Shown: positions 31,921-45,618 of the stretch, piece after piece | How positions within the stretch are numbered: position 1 is the stretch's first letter | How the letters are laid out: each line of letters starts with the position of its first letter | Origin: Nemophila menziesii | Lineage: Eukaryota > Streptophyta > Magnoliopsida > Boraginales > Hydrophyllaceae | Assembly: GCA_029959085.1 (NCBI GenBank) | Contig: JARWIR010000062.1 | Span: forward strand, 1,674,001 to 1,738,000 | Direction: 5' to 3' | Length of the DNA stretch: 64,000 nt | Position numbers and translations under genes: made by a program | The notes under the pieces: model-generated | What the model saw: only the letters and a program-made list of their open reading frames with translations | What the model was told of the DNA's origin: nothing | Databases searched by the model: none

Positions 31921-32350
31921 AAAAAGAAAGGGTATATTACGCAAATCAAGAGAAGAGGTTACAATTACACGAAATTTTCAATCCTTAAGCCTCTCTTTCT
32001 TCCCCAAACTTCTCCCAACTCCATTAAAGCTTCATCAAACCTTCACCAAACATCAAAACACTACCCAATCACCATAAAAACACATTCAAGCCTTTATCCA
32101 CATCATTATAGAGAAGATTCAACCACCCAAATCATATCAAAACACCTTGAATCAAAGAATCAAAAGCTAAATTTTCAAAATTCATCCAATAAATTCTTAG
32201 ATCCACACCAATAAAAGAAGAATCCATCTTACCCATATAGGAAATCATCTTCATAACACCTTTCCTAACCCCAATAAATCTTGTACAACCTATAATCAAG
32301 AGTTTCAAATTTCAAGAGTGGTTAAAGCTTTGAGTTGGAGGTTAATTGAG

Positions 32351-33565
32351 ATGACAAAAAGAATAGAGACATTATCTACTGTCCGGGAGATGAAGAAGAA
32401 TCAAAGTAAAGTGTTGGGTCCTAGTGAGAAGAAATAAACTGAGAAAAGTTCAAGTTCTAATTTGAAAGGTAAAATAGGTTCAGAAAGTAAAGGGAAGCTA
32501 GCTGTGGTAAATTCAAAGAGCCAAAAGGTTTCAACTTTAATAAGGAAGATACCAAAACCTTTACAAATCGAGAATCCTATGACCAAGATCAACAAAACTT
32601 CGAAGGCCATGTTAGCTTCAGTAGAGAAACATTTAACGAAACTTCCTTTGGCTTATGAGAGAGTATTTGAAAAAGAAGTTGAAGAGGGTGAACACAAGAG
32701 ATTCATAGAGATGGGTGATAGATTAGGTTGGTATACATTCATGTTGCGAAGATCGAACTTATGTAGAGAGTTAGTTTCCGATTTCTATTTAGGAATTTTT
32801 AGCCGAGATAGTAATGGTGGTGTTCTAGTTAGAGGAAAGGTAGTTCCTTTCACAGTTGAAGAGATTTGAAACCACTTCCGGTTTAAGAAATTGGTTGGAC
32901 CGTGTAAGTATAGAGAAGCGATGGAAAATATCAAGACTTTCAATTGGAATCTACTTTTTGAGCATGTATTAGACAAGGATAAAGTGCAAGCAAATAAGGG
33001 AGAATTGAAGACACCTTGTCCTTACAAATACCTCCAAGGAGATACAAAAGTTTGACACAATTTCCTTACAGCAAATGTCTTTGAAACTCAAAGAAACTCG
33101 GAGGTAACTAAGAAAAACGCAATTTTATTGAATTGTATTTTAAGAGGAGAAGAAGTGGATGTGGCACAAGTGATCTTTGAGGAGGTGATGCAACTTTTGG
33201 TCTCTCCTACTTCGTTCTTTAGTTTGAAATATCCTACTATGATCACGTGCCTTGATCGGAAGATGGATGTGATTCCGGGTAAAGAAGAGAAACTGCATTT
33301 TAACATGATGAATAATATTGATAACAACTGGATCAAGACAATTTTGAGAGGATCGGGAATTACACAAGTCTCAAAGGAAGAAAATGATCGTATTTGGCAA
33401 GAGAAGGTAGAGGAGCGATTAAACAAAGTCGAAGCAACTCAAACTTCCTTTGCCAAAGATGTGGCACAAATTAAAGTCAATCAAGTGCACATCATGACAC
33501 TACTTGAGCAATTAAAGAAAGATCCAGTAAATCATATCTTGGATGTCGATAATGTGAGGCAATAG
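32351..33565 (+). pseudogene. E4 ORF2, broken by three in-frame stops
   Basis: Starts with ATG in the same context as E3 (TTTGAGTTGGAGGTTAATTG upstream) and is colinear with the 400-residue E3 protein to the end (HIMTLLEQLKKDP). Stops interrupt it at 32435-32437, 32867-32869 and 33053-33055; the last is a TGA in place of the Trp of the conserved WHNFL motif. The domain motifs FYLGIFSRDSN, RGKVVPFTVEEI and LRGEEVDVAQVIFEEV remain. No frameshift is needed, which means decay has been by substitution only. Confidence 0.8.
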
Positions 33566-33649
33566 CCTCGAGAGTATGTTCTCTTTCTTCCTTACCATTT
33601 CTGTAAATGCTTTATCTGCTAATTTTAATTTCTTTTTCGAGTATTTTTA

Positions 33650-33669
33650 GAGTCGTGGGGACACGACTC
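33650..33669 (+). other. Conserved stem-loop downstream of ORF2 (E4)
   Basis: GAGTCGTG-GGGA-CACGACTC, perfect stem, followed by GAGTTGGGGGTGTGGG (33676-33691). The noncoding region 33700-35102 matches E1 and E3 closely; its PPT-like motif is at 34236-34259 and the true PPT at 35103-35119. Confidence 0.75.
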
Positions 33670-35119
33670 ATTTTTGAGTTGGGGGTGTGGGATTCATTGT
33701 CTCTCATATCCATTTTTCTGTTTTTAGGTAGAAATTAAAAATTTTGATACATGAGAATTAGATGTAGAGTGTGTTTCATAGCTTGAAAGCATAAGCTCAG
33801 TAAGTTAATGATAGTAAGTAGTATGTTTATGAGCTATTTTATTTTGTATTCTTTGAGTATTTGCAGGAAAACACACATTGATAGTAAAGAAAAGATTAGT
33901 TAGCAATGCGATAGAAAGTATGTTCGATCTTAGGGAGCCATGAGTGGTGTGTAGGCTGTGAGATCCAAGCTAGCTGATAAACCCATTTGATGAACATGCT
34001 AAAGGTAAGAGAATAACGAAATTGCATAGTTTAGAAAGTGGTTAAGGCGGTTCTTTCATAAGCCTCTTGTTGCCTTTCAGCTTGCTAATCATTTAATATT
34101 TTATATCCTTCTCAGCTCCTTCTATCCTTGCTAACGCCTTTTTATTTATCCACATTATAATCCATATCCTTTTAGATTATAAGACTTTCCATATGTCCCG
34201 CACTCGAATCGCGATGCATAGACATTTGTTTTAGAGCTTGAGTTTGGGGTGGTGGGTCCACAATTAGGGGAATGTTATTGGGTTGGGATTTTTGAGCTTA
34301 TTAATTGTGATATGTTTTATATTGATGATGATTCACAGGTTTATATTGTAACCCTTTTCCGGGGTAAGAGTGAATGAAAAAGGCTAAAAATCATGAAAAG
34401 AAAAGAAAAATTTATGAAAAAATAGCATGATATCTCAACATCAAAAAGAGACTCGTAGCTATACAAAAGGGAAAAAAAGTGATTTATAAAGAATATATAT
34501 TTGGACCGGCAAAGTGGAATTTTTATGTGAACATCTTTATGCTTTAAATTTGGGTTATTGGGGATGCTACTTTGTGCATCAATAAATTCATTGGGTTGAG
34601 TGAGAAACGTTTTATGGGAGTAACTCAAACTTTAGGGCGATTCATTGATGGCTAGTGAGGAGAGAGCCAAAAGCTCACTCTTAATTATCCAAATATACTT
34701 ATCATACCGTCCCTAAGCCAACATTACAACCTTGAAGACCTTTTGATTCTTTGCTATGTAAATCTAGAAGTGATTGAGCCTATAGAGAGTAGTTAAGTGG
34801 ATCTTTGGATACTAGTGAAGTTCGATGAACAATCTATAACTTCCTTGGTGAACTGAGTAAAGATCCTCTCCTTCTTACATTGCGAAGCTAATCTAATCTT
34901 GAATTCAAGCCGTGTTGACTGTGAATATGAGAAGTGTACCAGTATGTAGTTTGTAAATATTATTACATGAAATTTTCTGAGTAGTTTCTTTATGTCAATT
35001 CTATATATTCTGGTATCTCCTTTCCCATTGTGCTTAATTGACCTAGGAGTGTATTTAGAGACTTCCCTTTGATTTTATCTTTATTGTATCAGGACGATAC
35101 AACTTTGAGTTGGGGGTCT

Positions 35120-36666
35120 TGATATCTCCCCATTTGTGATGATTTTATATTAAGTGGAGACATCATTTTTAGTGTTTTAGAAGTCTAAATACTCGATTTT
35201 TCTATGCATTAGTGCACTTTCCTATTTCTAGTCTTGATTTAATAAATTATTATTTTTAGAGCATATTGGGTTTAATTATTTATTTAGTGTGAAGCTTTAA
35301 AGATATATATAGAGATTAATTATATGCCAAGTCAGTTCTAAGAGACAAATGAAGATATACATGGAAATTGGAGAAAAGAGATGAAAAACTAAGATATGGA
35401 AAGATAAAGTTGCCAAATAAATCTGAATTCTAGCACCCACGACCACAAAAGAGATCATAACTCAAGATTGGCTAGGAATTTGGAAGAATGGTTTGAAGAA
35501 AAGTTAAAGAGCTTTCCGAGACGATAAGTTTCGACTATTGGAACACATCAAACAGACTAGTATTGAAGCAGTTATGACCAAAACAAAACAGTGGCAACTT
35601 ATTACCTTTTCTATATTTTAGGGTTACGAATTTGAGTTGGGCTTGGAGTCCAAGTTACTTGTGTTCCACTCCAAGAAAACGAATTATGTCTTCTAAACAC
35701 CTATAAATACACCTTTTTACCTTTGTAAAGTAATCCTTGCCTCACATAAATTAGTCCTTAAGGTTTATATCATTAGAGTTATTGTAGAGAGCAAGATGAA
35801 GTCTTTGTATCATTCTTTTAGTTTATTTCTTTCAGGTATGACATAATTTTCCCATAGCTTGGGTTTTGCATCATGTATTATCTATGAATTCTATTTTCTT
35901 TCTATCTAAGTTTCTTTGGGAATTACATGTTTTAATCTAATATTAGCCGCTTACCCATATATTTGTTTATGTGTTTTGAATTATTGTCTGTCCTAAACCT
36001 GATCACTTTAGGCTTTCTTAATAGAAGTTAGATGGTCGCTCGAAAGGGGTGTCTAATTATTGAAACACCACATAACGTCTAGTGTCTGGTATTGGTCCTG
36101 ACAACATCGATCCTAACTAGGTAGTCATTAGGGTTTGTTTTAATCACCATATCACCAATTGAAGGAATTGTCTGCTTAGGGCCTTGATAGCGTTTAATAA
36201 CTCTATTTAAGACTACCTCGTGGTTGTGACGTAGCCCCCTTAGTCGCTCTCAAGGTATAAGGTATGGGAATTTAGAATCTTGACTAAGTATCTAAGAGCT
36301 ATTATCCCCCTTATTAACTGAATTTGATAGAAAGAATTAGAAGGATTAGTGCATACAAGCAAAACCTAAGCTATATCTCTCATCTCATATTTTCTCATAT
36401 ATACTTTTATTGTCTTTTATTTTAATTAGTTTAATTATCCATCTCTTAATCAATCGTATTTACTTTCTGTCTTTTAATTAATTACTTGCTACTCGTAACT
36501 ATTTGCTCATTCGTGTAACACACTAAGTCCCTGAGAACGGATTATTCTTATCATTAAAACTTGCATACGTCCTGTAGTACCTGCAGTACGTGCCTGTCTA
36601 GGGTGATTAGTGCGTTGTTTTCTGGCTTATATTATTCTTATTTTTATCACACCCTAGGCGACACCA
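35120..36666 (+). repeat. E4 3' LTR (1547 bp)
   Basis: TGATATCTCC...GACACCA after the PPT. GAGACATCA at 35157-35165 pairs with the start. It resembles the E3 LTR at both ends, but has diverged inside (35330-35640), where it is closer to E5. Confidence 0.9.
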
Positions 36667-38222
36667 ATAGTATAAGAGTTTAGCTCGAGAAACTAGCATG
36701 TAATCCCCACTAGCCTTGTTTATTCTAAACATGTAAGGGCGAATTATGTAGAATTGCAATAATCAGGATTCTAAATTCCTCCCTATCCCCAGAGAGCAAA
36801 CTAGGGCGGTGACCTTTCAATCACGAGGGAACTCACAAAGGGTTAACCTGCGCCACTTGGGTCCTAGGTGTAGTCCTACCTACTAATGATGATTGGTGAT
36901 TAAATTAAACCTTAGTGATTATCTAGTTAGACTGGCATTGTCAGAACCAATTCCATATACTAAACGCTATGTGGTGTTTCAATAGTTAAACACCCCTTCC
37001 GGGCGACCATCTTACTACTATTAAGCTAATCATGTACTCGTGCACTAGCAATGAAAACAGACAATAAACCAAAGCACATAAATCAGAGAATTAAACATGA
37101 ATTCAAATTAAATACGATGTATCCCAAATTAGATAGATTTAAAACAAGAACTAGGGTTCATACATATATGCTAAATCTCAAGCTAAAAACAATTTAGTTC
37201 ATACTAGAAGAAGAAAAAACAATTACAAATTTGAAGGCTTGTGAAGACATGATATGGTGTTCAACTCCTTCCAGACTTCTTTTCTCTTGTTGTAAGCTTC
37301 CTCTTGGCTTAAGGTTTGCCAATGATGTGTTTCTTCTGATTAAAGGGCGTATTTATAGGGTATAGGAAACCCTAAAACATTTTCTTGGAGTGTAAGACAA
37401 GTAACTTGGACTCCTAACCCAACTCAAATTCGTAACCCTAAAATATAGAAAAGGTAAGATTCTGGTACCGTTTTGTTTTGGCCGTAACTCCTTCAATACT
37501 TATCCGTTTGACGCGTTCCATATGTCGAAACTGATCATGTCAGAAAGCTCTATAACTTTGATTCAGAGCATTTTTCCAAATTCCTATCCAATCTTGAGTT
37601 ATGAGAACTTCTATGTTCGTAGCTACTGGAATTCAGATTTATTTGGCAACTTTATCTTTTCCTTTTTCATATTTCTTTCCTTTATCTCCAATTTCCATGT
37701 TTATCTTCTTTCCCTTATCTCTTAGAATTGACTTGGCATCTAATAAATTACCATATATCTTTAAAGCTTCACAATTAACAAACAATTAAACCGAATATGC
37801 TCTAAAAATAATAAATAATTAAATCAAGACACGAAATAGGAAAGTGTACTAAATCATGAGTGAATTGACCTATAACCTAATAAATACACCTAAAATGATG
37901 TCTCCAACTAAGATTAAATCATCACAAACACTACAAGAAATAGTAGCATTAGCGGGGAAACTATTGCGGCAACAACTAAAATGGCCTCTACTGATATTTT
38001 TAAAAACCAAAATGGCCTCTAATTATATTTTTAACGAAAATATTTGCCGCTAAAGATAAAGTTAATAGAGGCAAAAACAAATAATTTGCTACTAAAGGTA
38101 TCTTTAGCGACGAACTTATAGGGGCGACAAATAACGACTATTAGCGGCAAAATTAAGATTTTTAGTGTTAAATTTTTTGCCGCTAAAGATACTATTTCTT
38201 GTAGTGAAATAGGGAGACATCA
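36667..38222 (-). repeat. E5: partial LTR in reverse orientation
   Basis: On the minus strand it begins TGATGTCTCC at 38222 and matches the E4 LTR through 37380-37740 (for example AAGTTGCCAAATAAATCTGA and GGGTTACGAATTTGAGTTGG). It lacks the expected terminal TGGTGTC at 36667, where it meets E4. It contains a CACTA-type MITE. On its right side, LINE sequence follows at once. Confidence 0.82.
37929..38206. mobile_element. CACTA-type MITE in the E5 LTR
   Basis: 278 bp with ends CACTACAAGAAATAG and CTATTTCTTGTAGTG (perfect 12-14 bp inverted repeats) and the 3-bp duplication AAA on each side (37926-37928 and 38207-38209). CACTACAAGAAA is the standard plant CACTA terminus. The inside has several TTTGCCGCTAAAGAT-like subrepeats. 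It has no coding capacity. Confidence 0.9.
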
Positions 38223-41200
38223 CTCTCTTTCCCTTACGAGAGCCGTGGCATTTTTTGCTATAACTGTAAAGTTATGGGTCACAACAAAAACTCCCGTCTT
38301 GCGGGAATGGTCCGACCTAGGTGGAATGACAATTCCGTGAGTTATTTCAATTAGAGTCAAGAAACCACTATAAAAAGCGAAGGTGATATTGTTCACGTTA
38401 TACGTAAACGTAATTGTTGGGGTGTGTTCGATGAGATCATTCTCTTCTATCCAATTAGACGGATTGGGGATTATATCGATGATAACGGAAATAATGCTCC
38501 TCATGGCGGGCTTAGAGGTAACAATCAGCGTTTAATGTGGTCTCCATTCGAATCAACATTAATTCTTCTTCTAATAATGAGGGTGGTGATAATAACAAAA
38601 ATGGTGGAAGTGAATCTTCGAAGAGGAAACATGAAAATACGGGTCTTCTCACAGATATTGTTGGCTTATCTAGAATCAATAACGATCCTATTTAAATTTC
38701 CTCTAACAAATTTTTGGGTTTATTCAAGTACTTTCAAGAAGAGATGGGAGATGTTGGGAAAAGTATTATCGCTAATAATCAAACTGTGAATGAAATTATT
38801 AACGCAAAGATACCGACATTGATGTTATGTATAGAAACTTCATAATGGATGATGATTACAACGTGAACAAGCTCCTGAATGTTATTGGTAGTAATGCGAT
38901 GGACGAGATAAATTATGAGTCTATCAATGGCCAAGCTAATGAATTGAGGTCGAAAAAGCGCAATGAATGAAGGGTAACATCATTCTTGATTCGGATAAAG
39001 AACCATCTTTCGAACCCGATGAAGAATCCGATAATATTTAATCTATTCACCTGAGTCGTCATATTAGACAAGATAATGGTTCCAAAAAATCTTGGTATAA
39101 ATTCCAAGAATGAGAGTTCAAGGACCAACCACTCGACTGTCATGGCCTAAGGAACTCAAAAGGAAATCTAGCTCTACTTTTCCTAATGATCAAGGAATAC
39201 TTAAGAAGTTTATATATGAGGAATTTGAAATCATGGGTAGGAGAATTGGAGAGATGCAATGCTTTATGGATGCCTTATATTCGAGTTTTGCGATGTTAAA
39301 TATAAATTTATGGAGAATGAAGGTATAAGATTGGGAAATGATATCAGGTAGAGAATACTAGTCTGATGCAAAATAAATTCTATTATTGAAATGGCACTAA
39401 ATATGATGGTCATGACGGTGAGAACGAGTCTAGCGATAGTGAGACGGAAGTCGATTCCAACTCCCTGGATGTCAATGTGAGAGACAACATTTTTTCTATT
39501 CTGAAGGATGGCGAGTAATCCCCAAAGTGGTCAGAACCGATAGATAATCTTATGGTATGTAATTGTCAAGGAGCAAGGGCAACCTTGACGAAGAAACGTT
39601 TAAAGTCCCTCATTTTTAAGTTTAGTATTAATGTTGTTTGTCATTTGTAAGCTAAAACTAGGAAAAAAAGATGTTCATGCTTTTAGCCTGATCAAGTCCT
39701 TTAATAATCGACATCTAGTTGAACCCAGAAGCATATCATCTAGGTCTGGCAGTATTATAGTTGCCTAGAAGGATTTGGTTAACCTTGGAGTAGTATCATA
39801 TAACGTTTATTTTGTAATCTGTCAAATTAATGAATCTATGTTATGTTCGTGGTATATCGTTTTCATTTATGCTCATTATTCGTTTTCATTTATGCTCCTA
39901 ATAATGATTCCAAAAGAGAAAAACTCTGGGATAATTTATCTAATTGGCATTCTAATGTCTCAGAGCCTATTCTTTTTATCGGCGACTTCAATGACATTAT
40001 CAAATCGTCGAAAAAACAAGGAGGCATCTCTCCTAATCTGGAGAGAATGTTACGATTTAATGATTTTGTTAATATTAATAATCTTGTGGAGGTTGAATCA
40101 AAAGGATGTTTCTTTACTTGGAACAATAATAGAGCGGGTGACGATAATATTAAGGAAACTCTTGATAGAGGTCCTGCCTTGAAAAATTGGTTTAACTTAT
40201 TTCCGAATGCTATTATTAAAGTTCTGCCTACGGTCGTATTTGCTCATTCTCCTCTAATCATTCAAAAAGACTCATAAAAAACAAAAATCCTCAATATTTT
40301 ATGTTTGAATCAAGATGGTTAGAAAATAGGATATGTAGATATGTGGTGGAAAATTCATGGGATTTGGGGTCTTAAACAAATTTCATATGTGACTTTATTG
40401 ATAAAAAAATATGCTACTTGTCTTGCTCTTAGCGGATGGAGTAGGAAAATCCTCTTGAATAGTCGTAAAGAATCAATGATCTCCAAAAGTTTCTTGAGAA
40501 AATTATTAATAAATCCTTTTCCGATAATAATCATGAGATTTCAAAAAGTATTATTGAATAGATCGAGGATTTATGGAATCAAGAAAAAGCCTTTTGGGGA
40601 TGATAGAGCTAGGGATTTGTGAATTAAGAAAGGAGATAAAAATACCAAATATTTTTATGCCACGACTTAAAAAAGAAGAAACTTAAATCGCGTTTGTGAT
40701 ATCCAAGATTATAATAATCTTAGAATATATCAAATGTATTATTCAAGATTACTTTCAAGGAATTTTTAAAGGTAATACATTGGTAGATGCGGAGTCGGTC
40801 TCTAATCAAATCCAAAATAAAGTCTCAAACACCATTAATAGGCTCTGATAAAGATTCCTGACTTAGAAGAAGTTAGAAATGCAGTTTTTAATATGTCGGG
40901 AGATAAAGCTCCGGGACCGGATGGTTAACCTTGAAAATTTTATTAGGAATTCCGGGATATTCTCAAAGATGATACTTTTAAAATGGTTGTTGACTTTTTC
41001 TCGGATAATAGTTCTATGGAAAAACTTAATGATACATTGATCACCTTGATTCCTAAAGGAGATGATCAAGAAACTATCATTGATTATAAGCTACTGCTTG
41101 CATTAATTTTAGCTATAAATTTATTGCTAAAATTCTCGCACTTTGGCTTCAACTGTTCATGAATGACATAATATCACTTATGCAATCAGATTTTATTAAA

Positions 41201-43640
41201 GGAAGAAGCATTCAAGACAACATCATTATCGCTCAAGAAGTTGGTTTTTTCCTCAAAACCAAAAGAAGACCAAGAAAACATTACGTAGCAATCAAGATCG
41301 ATATGGCCAAAGCTTATGATCAAGTCAATTGGGTTTTCCTCAACAACACTCATGAAAAATTAGGTTTCTACGAAAAACTAAGTGATATAATTTACAATTG
41401 TATCTTGAAAATCTTCGTTCAAATCAAAGGCAACGGATAAAGGCTTGATAAATATAAACAATATCAAGGATTAAGGCAAAGGATTAAGGCAAGGTGACCC
41501 CTATCACCCCCTTCCTCTATTCAATGCTTCCCAAAACTTTAATTGAACTCGTCAATTGTCATTCTCGTGAAGAAAATATTAAAGGTATCTCACTTTCTAG
41601 AAATTGTCTCGACTCTCCCATTTACTTTTTGCTGATGATGCATTTTTTATGGAAGCGGATAATAAAGAAATTGAGAATTTTAGTCAAATTATTATGAAAT
41701 ATTGTCAAACAATAAATCAGCCATGTTATTCCGCAAAGGTACTCCGGATTGTGGGAAAGAAAGTTTATCTTAACTTTTAAACATAAAATGTAGGGAATCC
41801 TTTGGGAAATATCTAGGTATATCTGTTACTCTCAAAATATGAAAAACTGATAATATCAGTTACATCAAAGATAGATTCTTAAATAAATCATCTAGCTGGA
41901 TCTCTAATCTTCTATCGGATGGCGGTAAAGAAGTTCTTATCAAAGCAGTTCTCCAATCCATTATGAACTATGCAATGTCCATTTTTGAATTTCGAAAGAA
42001 TTTTGTAAAAAATTTGGCTCTGGTGGGACGCTGGAGGGAAAAAAAGATTCACTAGGTTGCTTGGAAAAAAATCACGAGACCAAAATCTATTGGTGGTATC
42101 AGATTCGTGATTTTCAAAAAGTGAATCTTGCACTTCTTGCTAATCAAGCATGGAGAATTTTAAATAATCCCCATACTTAAGTTGCTAAAGTGCTTAAAGG
42201 AATTTATCATCCGAGTTCTGATTTTTTTAGCGCGTCCCTTAAGAAAAAAATATCGTGGAGTTGAGTTAGTATTTTCAACGACATACTATTTTTAAAGGAA
42301 TGCATCTGGAAAATCGGTAATAGACATAATATTGACATTTGGGATGATTCGTGGATTGGAAAGGGGATCAAAATCGTGAAGAAACAAGGTTGTAATATTA
42401 ACGAAATCGCTGAATTATTCAGTTATGATCTGACCAGATGGAATTCACAAATTTTGTAAAATATTTGCTCAGGAAAAGAATTCAAGGAAATCCGAAGAAA
42501 TCCTATAATGGAACTAGATAAAGACGATATGATTATTTGGCCTTATAACAGGGATGAGAAATATTCAACGAAATCCGGGTATCAATGATTCCCTTTGGAA
42601 CAACATATGGAAATCTAATATGGCGTCTTAAATCAGAAATTTTATCTGGAAAATCTGTAATGGAGTCATTCCTACCAAAATGAATTTGGTTATAAAAAAT
42701 GTGCTCAGTTAGCTACATGTGAATGGTGCGAACTTGATAATGAGTCTATCAAATATCTTTTCATCAAAAGTTCGTTTAGTATGGCTATTTGGGATAGATT
42801 CTCTCTTCAGCTTAAAATTGATCGTAATTTTCAAGGTTTAGTTAAAGATTGGATCTGGATCATGATGGAGGCTTTTGTTAAAAACACGTATGATAGTTGT
42901 TTCATCAAATCTTACCTTTTTTGCACAATGTGGAATATTTCGAAAGCCAAAATGGAATACTTCTTCGAAATAAAATCTTGAAATATCGTTAATATTATCA
43001 ATGGAGCCAATAAACTCATCAATAACCTTTTCAACAAAGATTTGGATATCACCATAAACATGGAAATCAACAAAAGCCCAAGTATTAACAAGGACGAGGT
43101 AAATAATAGTGTGCTTCATGATACTTTTGAAATGATTTCGCTGAATGATACTTCCTTTACTAAGAATTATGAGTCTTCTGGCATTGCTTCTATCGCAATT
43201 AACCAAAATAGAGATATTACACATAATAAAATGAGAAGATGCTTGATTAACTCGGCTAATGAAGGAGAAATTTGGGGAATTATTTTGGCCATGAGATCTA
43301 TAGCTAATCTCAACTCTCAAAGCTGCATTTTTTACTCTGACAACCTTGGGATTGTTTAAGTTATTAACAAAATTTGGGAAATCGATTTGAGAATCCAACC
43401 CATGGTCTTTGAAACATGGAAATTTATGAACAAATTCCTGAACTGGAATGTGTGTCATGTCAAAAGAAATTTTAAATGTATTGCAGATATCCTCGCTAAA
43501 TGCGTTAAATAAAATCTCGATATCTCAGGATGGACCGCCTCGCCGCTTACCGAATCCCTGGAGTTTCTTACTAAGCTTTATAAAAAAATAGGAACTGGTT
43601 GACGCTTTTTCTATTTTATTTTCTTTTTTCTGTAAAAAAA
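38223..43640 (+). pseudogene. LINE (plant L1 type), 5'-truncated and frameshifted
   Basis: It starts in ORF1 with a damaged zinc knuckle (CYNCKVMGHNKNSR, last Cys lost) near 38258. ORF2 follows in pieces: endonuclease at 39843-40277 (FIGDFNDI, CFFTWNNN, TLDRG), reverse transcriptase at 40860-41700 (SGDKAPGPDG, DFIKGRSIQDN, KIDMAKAYDQVNW, and FADDAFF readable near 41630 after a frame change), zinc-binding tail at ~42700 and RNase H to 43511 (CIFYSDNLGI, CIADILAKC). Many stops and frameshifts make it inactive. A short A-run at 43632-43639 is the probable 3' tail. Confidence 0.85.
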
Positions 43641-43911
43641 AGTTGGATATTTATTTACTAAAATTTGAAATATTGGATATTTAGAAAAAAAAATTCATAG
43701 AATAATTTGAGTAAGATAAAAATATTAATTTTATCCGGTACTATAACTTTCTTTCTACGTTCAGAAATAGAGTCATTAATCAAAATCATCTCATCAAAAA
43801 ACTTATTTGTTAAAAAATCCCTAATAAAATTATTTATTAAAAACATCATTTGAAAAAATACCCTTATATAATCTTTTTAATTACTCTATTATTTATGATT
43901 TAAAATAAACT

Positions 43912-44456
43912 ACCCTATCACAACTTCCCACCACCACCACAACCACCACCACTAACAACCACGACCACAACCACCACCTACTACTAATTCCATCATACAC
44001 GCGCATCTGAGAATTTCTTTTAATATCATCATAACTAATTCTAAAAAATTAGAAAAATAAAAAAAATTGCATTCTTGGATGAGACAAGTCTATGATTTTT
44101 TTTTTTGCAGATATGAAATTCATTGTTTCGAACAATGAATTTCATGTTTGAGGAAAAAATTCAGTGTCCCGAATAGTGAATTTCATGTTTAGAACAGTGA
44201 ATTTCATGTTTGCGAAAGAAAATTAAAGAAAAACAAAAAAATAAAAAAGACCAAAGAAACTCAAGTATTAATTTTTTGTCTAAAAATGTAAAAAAAAAAA
44301 TCCGACTTTGTAGAATTAGTTATGACGATTTCAAAAAAAAATCTCGGACACGCGCGTGTGATTAAATTAGTAGTAGGTGGTGGTAGTTGTGGTTGTAGTG
44401 GTGATGGTGGTGGAAGTGCCCTATTATTTGATGGTGGTGGAAGTGCCCCCATTTGT
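43912..44456. mobile_element. Foldback element FB2 with CCA/TGG triplet ends
   Basis: Left arm: CCACCACC tracts, CTACTACTAATTCCATCATA, CACGCGCATC, TCATCATAACTAATTC. Right arm, inverted: GAATTAGTTATGACGATTTC, CGGACACGCGCGTG, TTAGTAGTAGGTGGTGG. The centre holds three GTGAATTTCATGTTT-type direct repeats. A short TGATGGTGGTGGAAGTGCCC unit is duplicated at the right end (44402-44448). Same family as FB1. Confidence 0.75.
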
Positions 44457-45139
44457 TTAGTATTAAAAAAATTGTACTAAAAATAAAATAATATATATGA
44501 AAATAAAGATAGTAAATGTATAAAAAGATAGATGAGATATTTTTTATAAAATAAATTATTAGAGGTTACGTTTAACAATTGGATACTATTATTAAACCTT
44601 TTTTTTGGCAAATACCCCTCATAAATATAACTAATGAATTTGTAATTATCAAAATAACTTTTCTAAAATATTTGATTTATAAAATATTGATTACAGATAT
44701 TAATAGGGTGGAATACGATAAAACAATTTTTATCATTGTTTATTCATTTAATTTTTTATTCATGTAAAGAAATATAATTAATAAATTATCAATAATTAAA
44801 ATAAAAGAACGATAATTAATAAATTTCCTTGTCCAAAAAAAAACATCCAATAATTGTAATATTCTTTTTAAAGTATTTAGACTTATTAAGTAGGGTGATT
44901 GACTCATACAGTTCACATATTATGGTCAATTGCTATAAAGTCCAACCCATCCAAAAGTTTGGATTGCCCTTCTAATTTACTTAATGTCTTTTGACTTTCC
45001 AAAACTAACTTTCTAATTACATACAACCAATTAATATCAAAACAAAAAGAAAAAACTATTAAAAATATTAAATTAAATTTATCAGATTTCCTGCTTGTTA
45101 TAACTGAATTACTTTATGTTTTGTATTTTGTTTTAGAAA
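44457..45139. other. Intergenic, nothing recognised
   Basis: Very AT-rich; the frame at 44579-44767 is not supported by any motif. Confidence 0.4.
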
Positions 45140-45600
45140 TTAAACAAGAATATCAAAGTTAGCAGCGAGAAAGGCGTAAGGTTGGTAGAGTATTTTTGTA
45201 GGATCTTTAGTTATAATCAATGGTGTACGGTGGGGATGTATATGTACCACTAATTGGCATTGGGTAATGTGTGCAATTTTGGTGGTGTATTGTGAGAAAT
45301 CAATGGTGTGTAGTTTAGTGGCGAGCTGATGTTTATTATGATTTTGGAGGAGAAACACGTTAGTAGGGTTGATAGAATAATTGTGTTGGTGTGTTAAGTA
45401 TGTGTGGTGGGATTCCTATTTAAGCTTATTTGTCGTTGGACAATGTGAGAAATTTTGGTGGTGTGTTGAGTGAAATCGATGGTGTGTGTATAGGTCGTAA
45501 CAATATAAGTTAACAGGGGTAGGTTATTTGTTTTATTATGATGGTGTGACTGTTGAAAATAATGGTGTGGATATTTTGTGAAAAGTAAACATATAAAACT
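45140..45600 (+). repeat. Imperfect ~180-bp duplication rich in GGTGTG
   Basis: TTTTGGTGGTGTATTGTGAG followed by AAATCAATGGTGTGTAG near 45280-45315 recurs as TTTTGGTGGTGTGTTGAGTG and AAATCGATGGTGTGTGTA near 45452-45488. Further ATGGTGTG copies follow to 45570. The origin is unknown. Confidence 0.45.
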
Positions 45601-45618
45601 GAAGAAAGTTAAACGTGG

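Larger units (their letters stand above)
30931..36666 (+). mobile_element. E4: 5'-truncated non-autonomous Athila-like element
   Basis: Lacks the 5' LTR, PBS and most of ORF1; begins inside ORF1 at a point matching ~23785 of E3. It retains the ORF1 end, palindrome array, a decayed ORF2, the noncoding region and a full 3' LTR. Order and spacing follow E3. The bases after its LTR (ATAGT) could be its TSD; it appears to be inserted in reverse into the E5 LTR. Confidence 0.85.
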
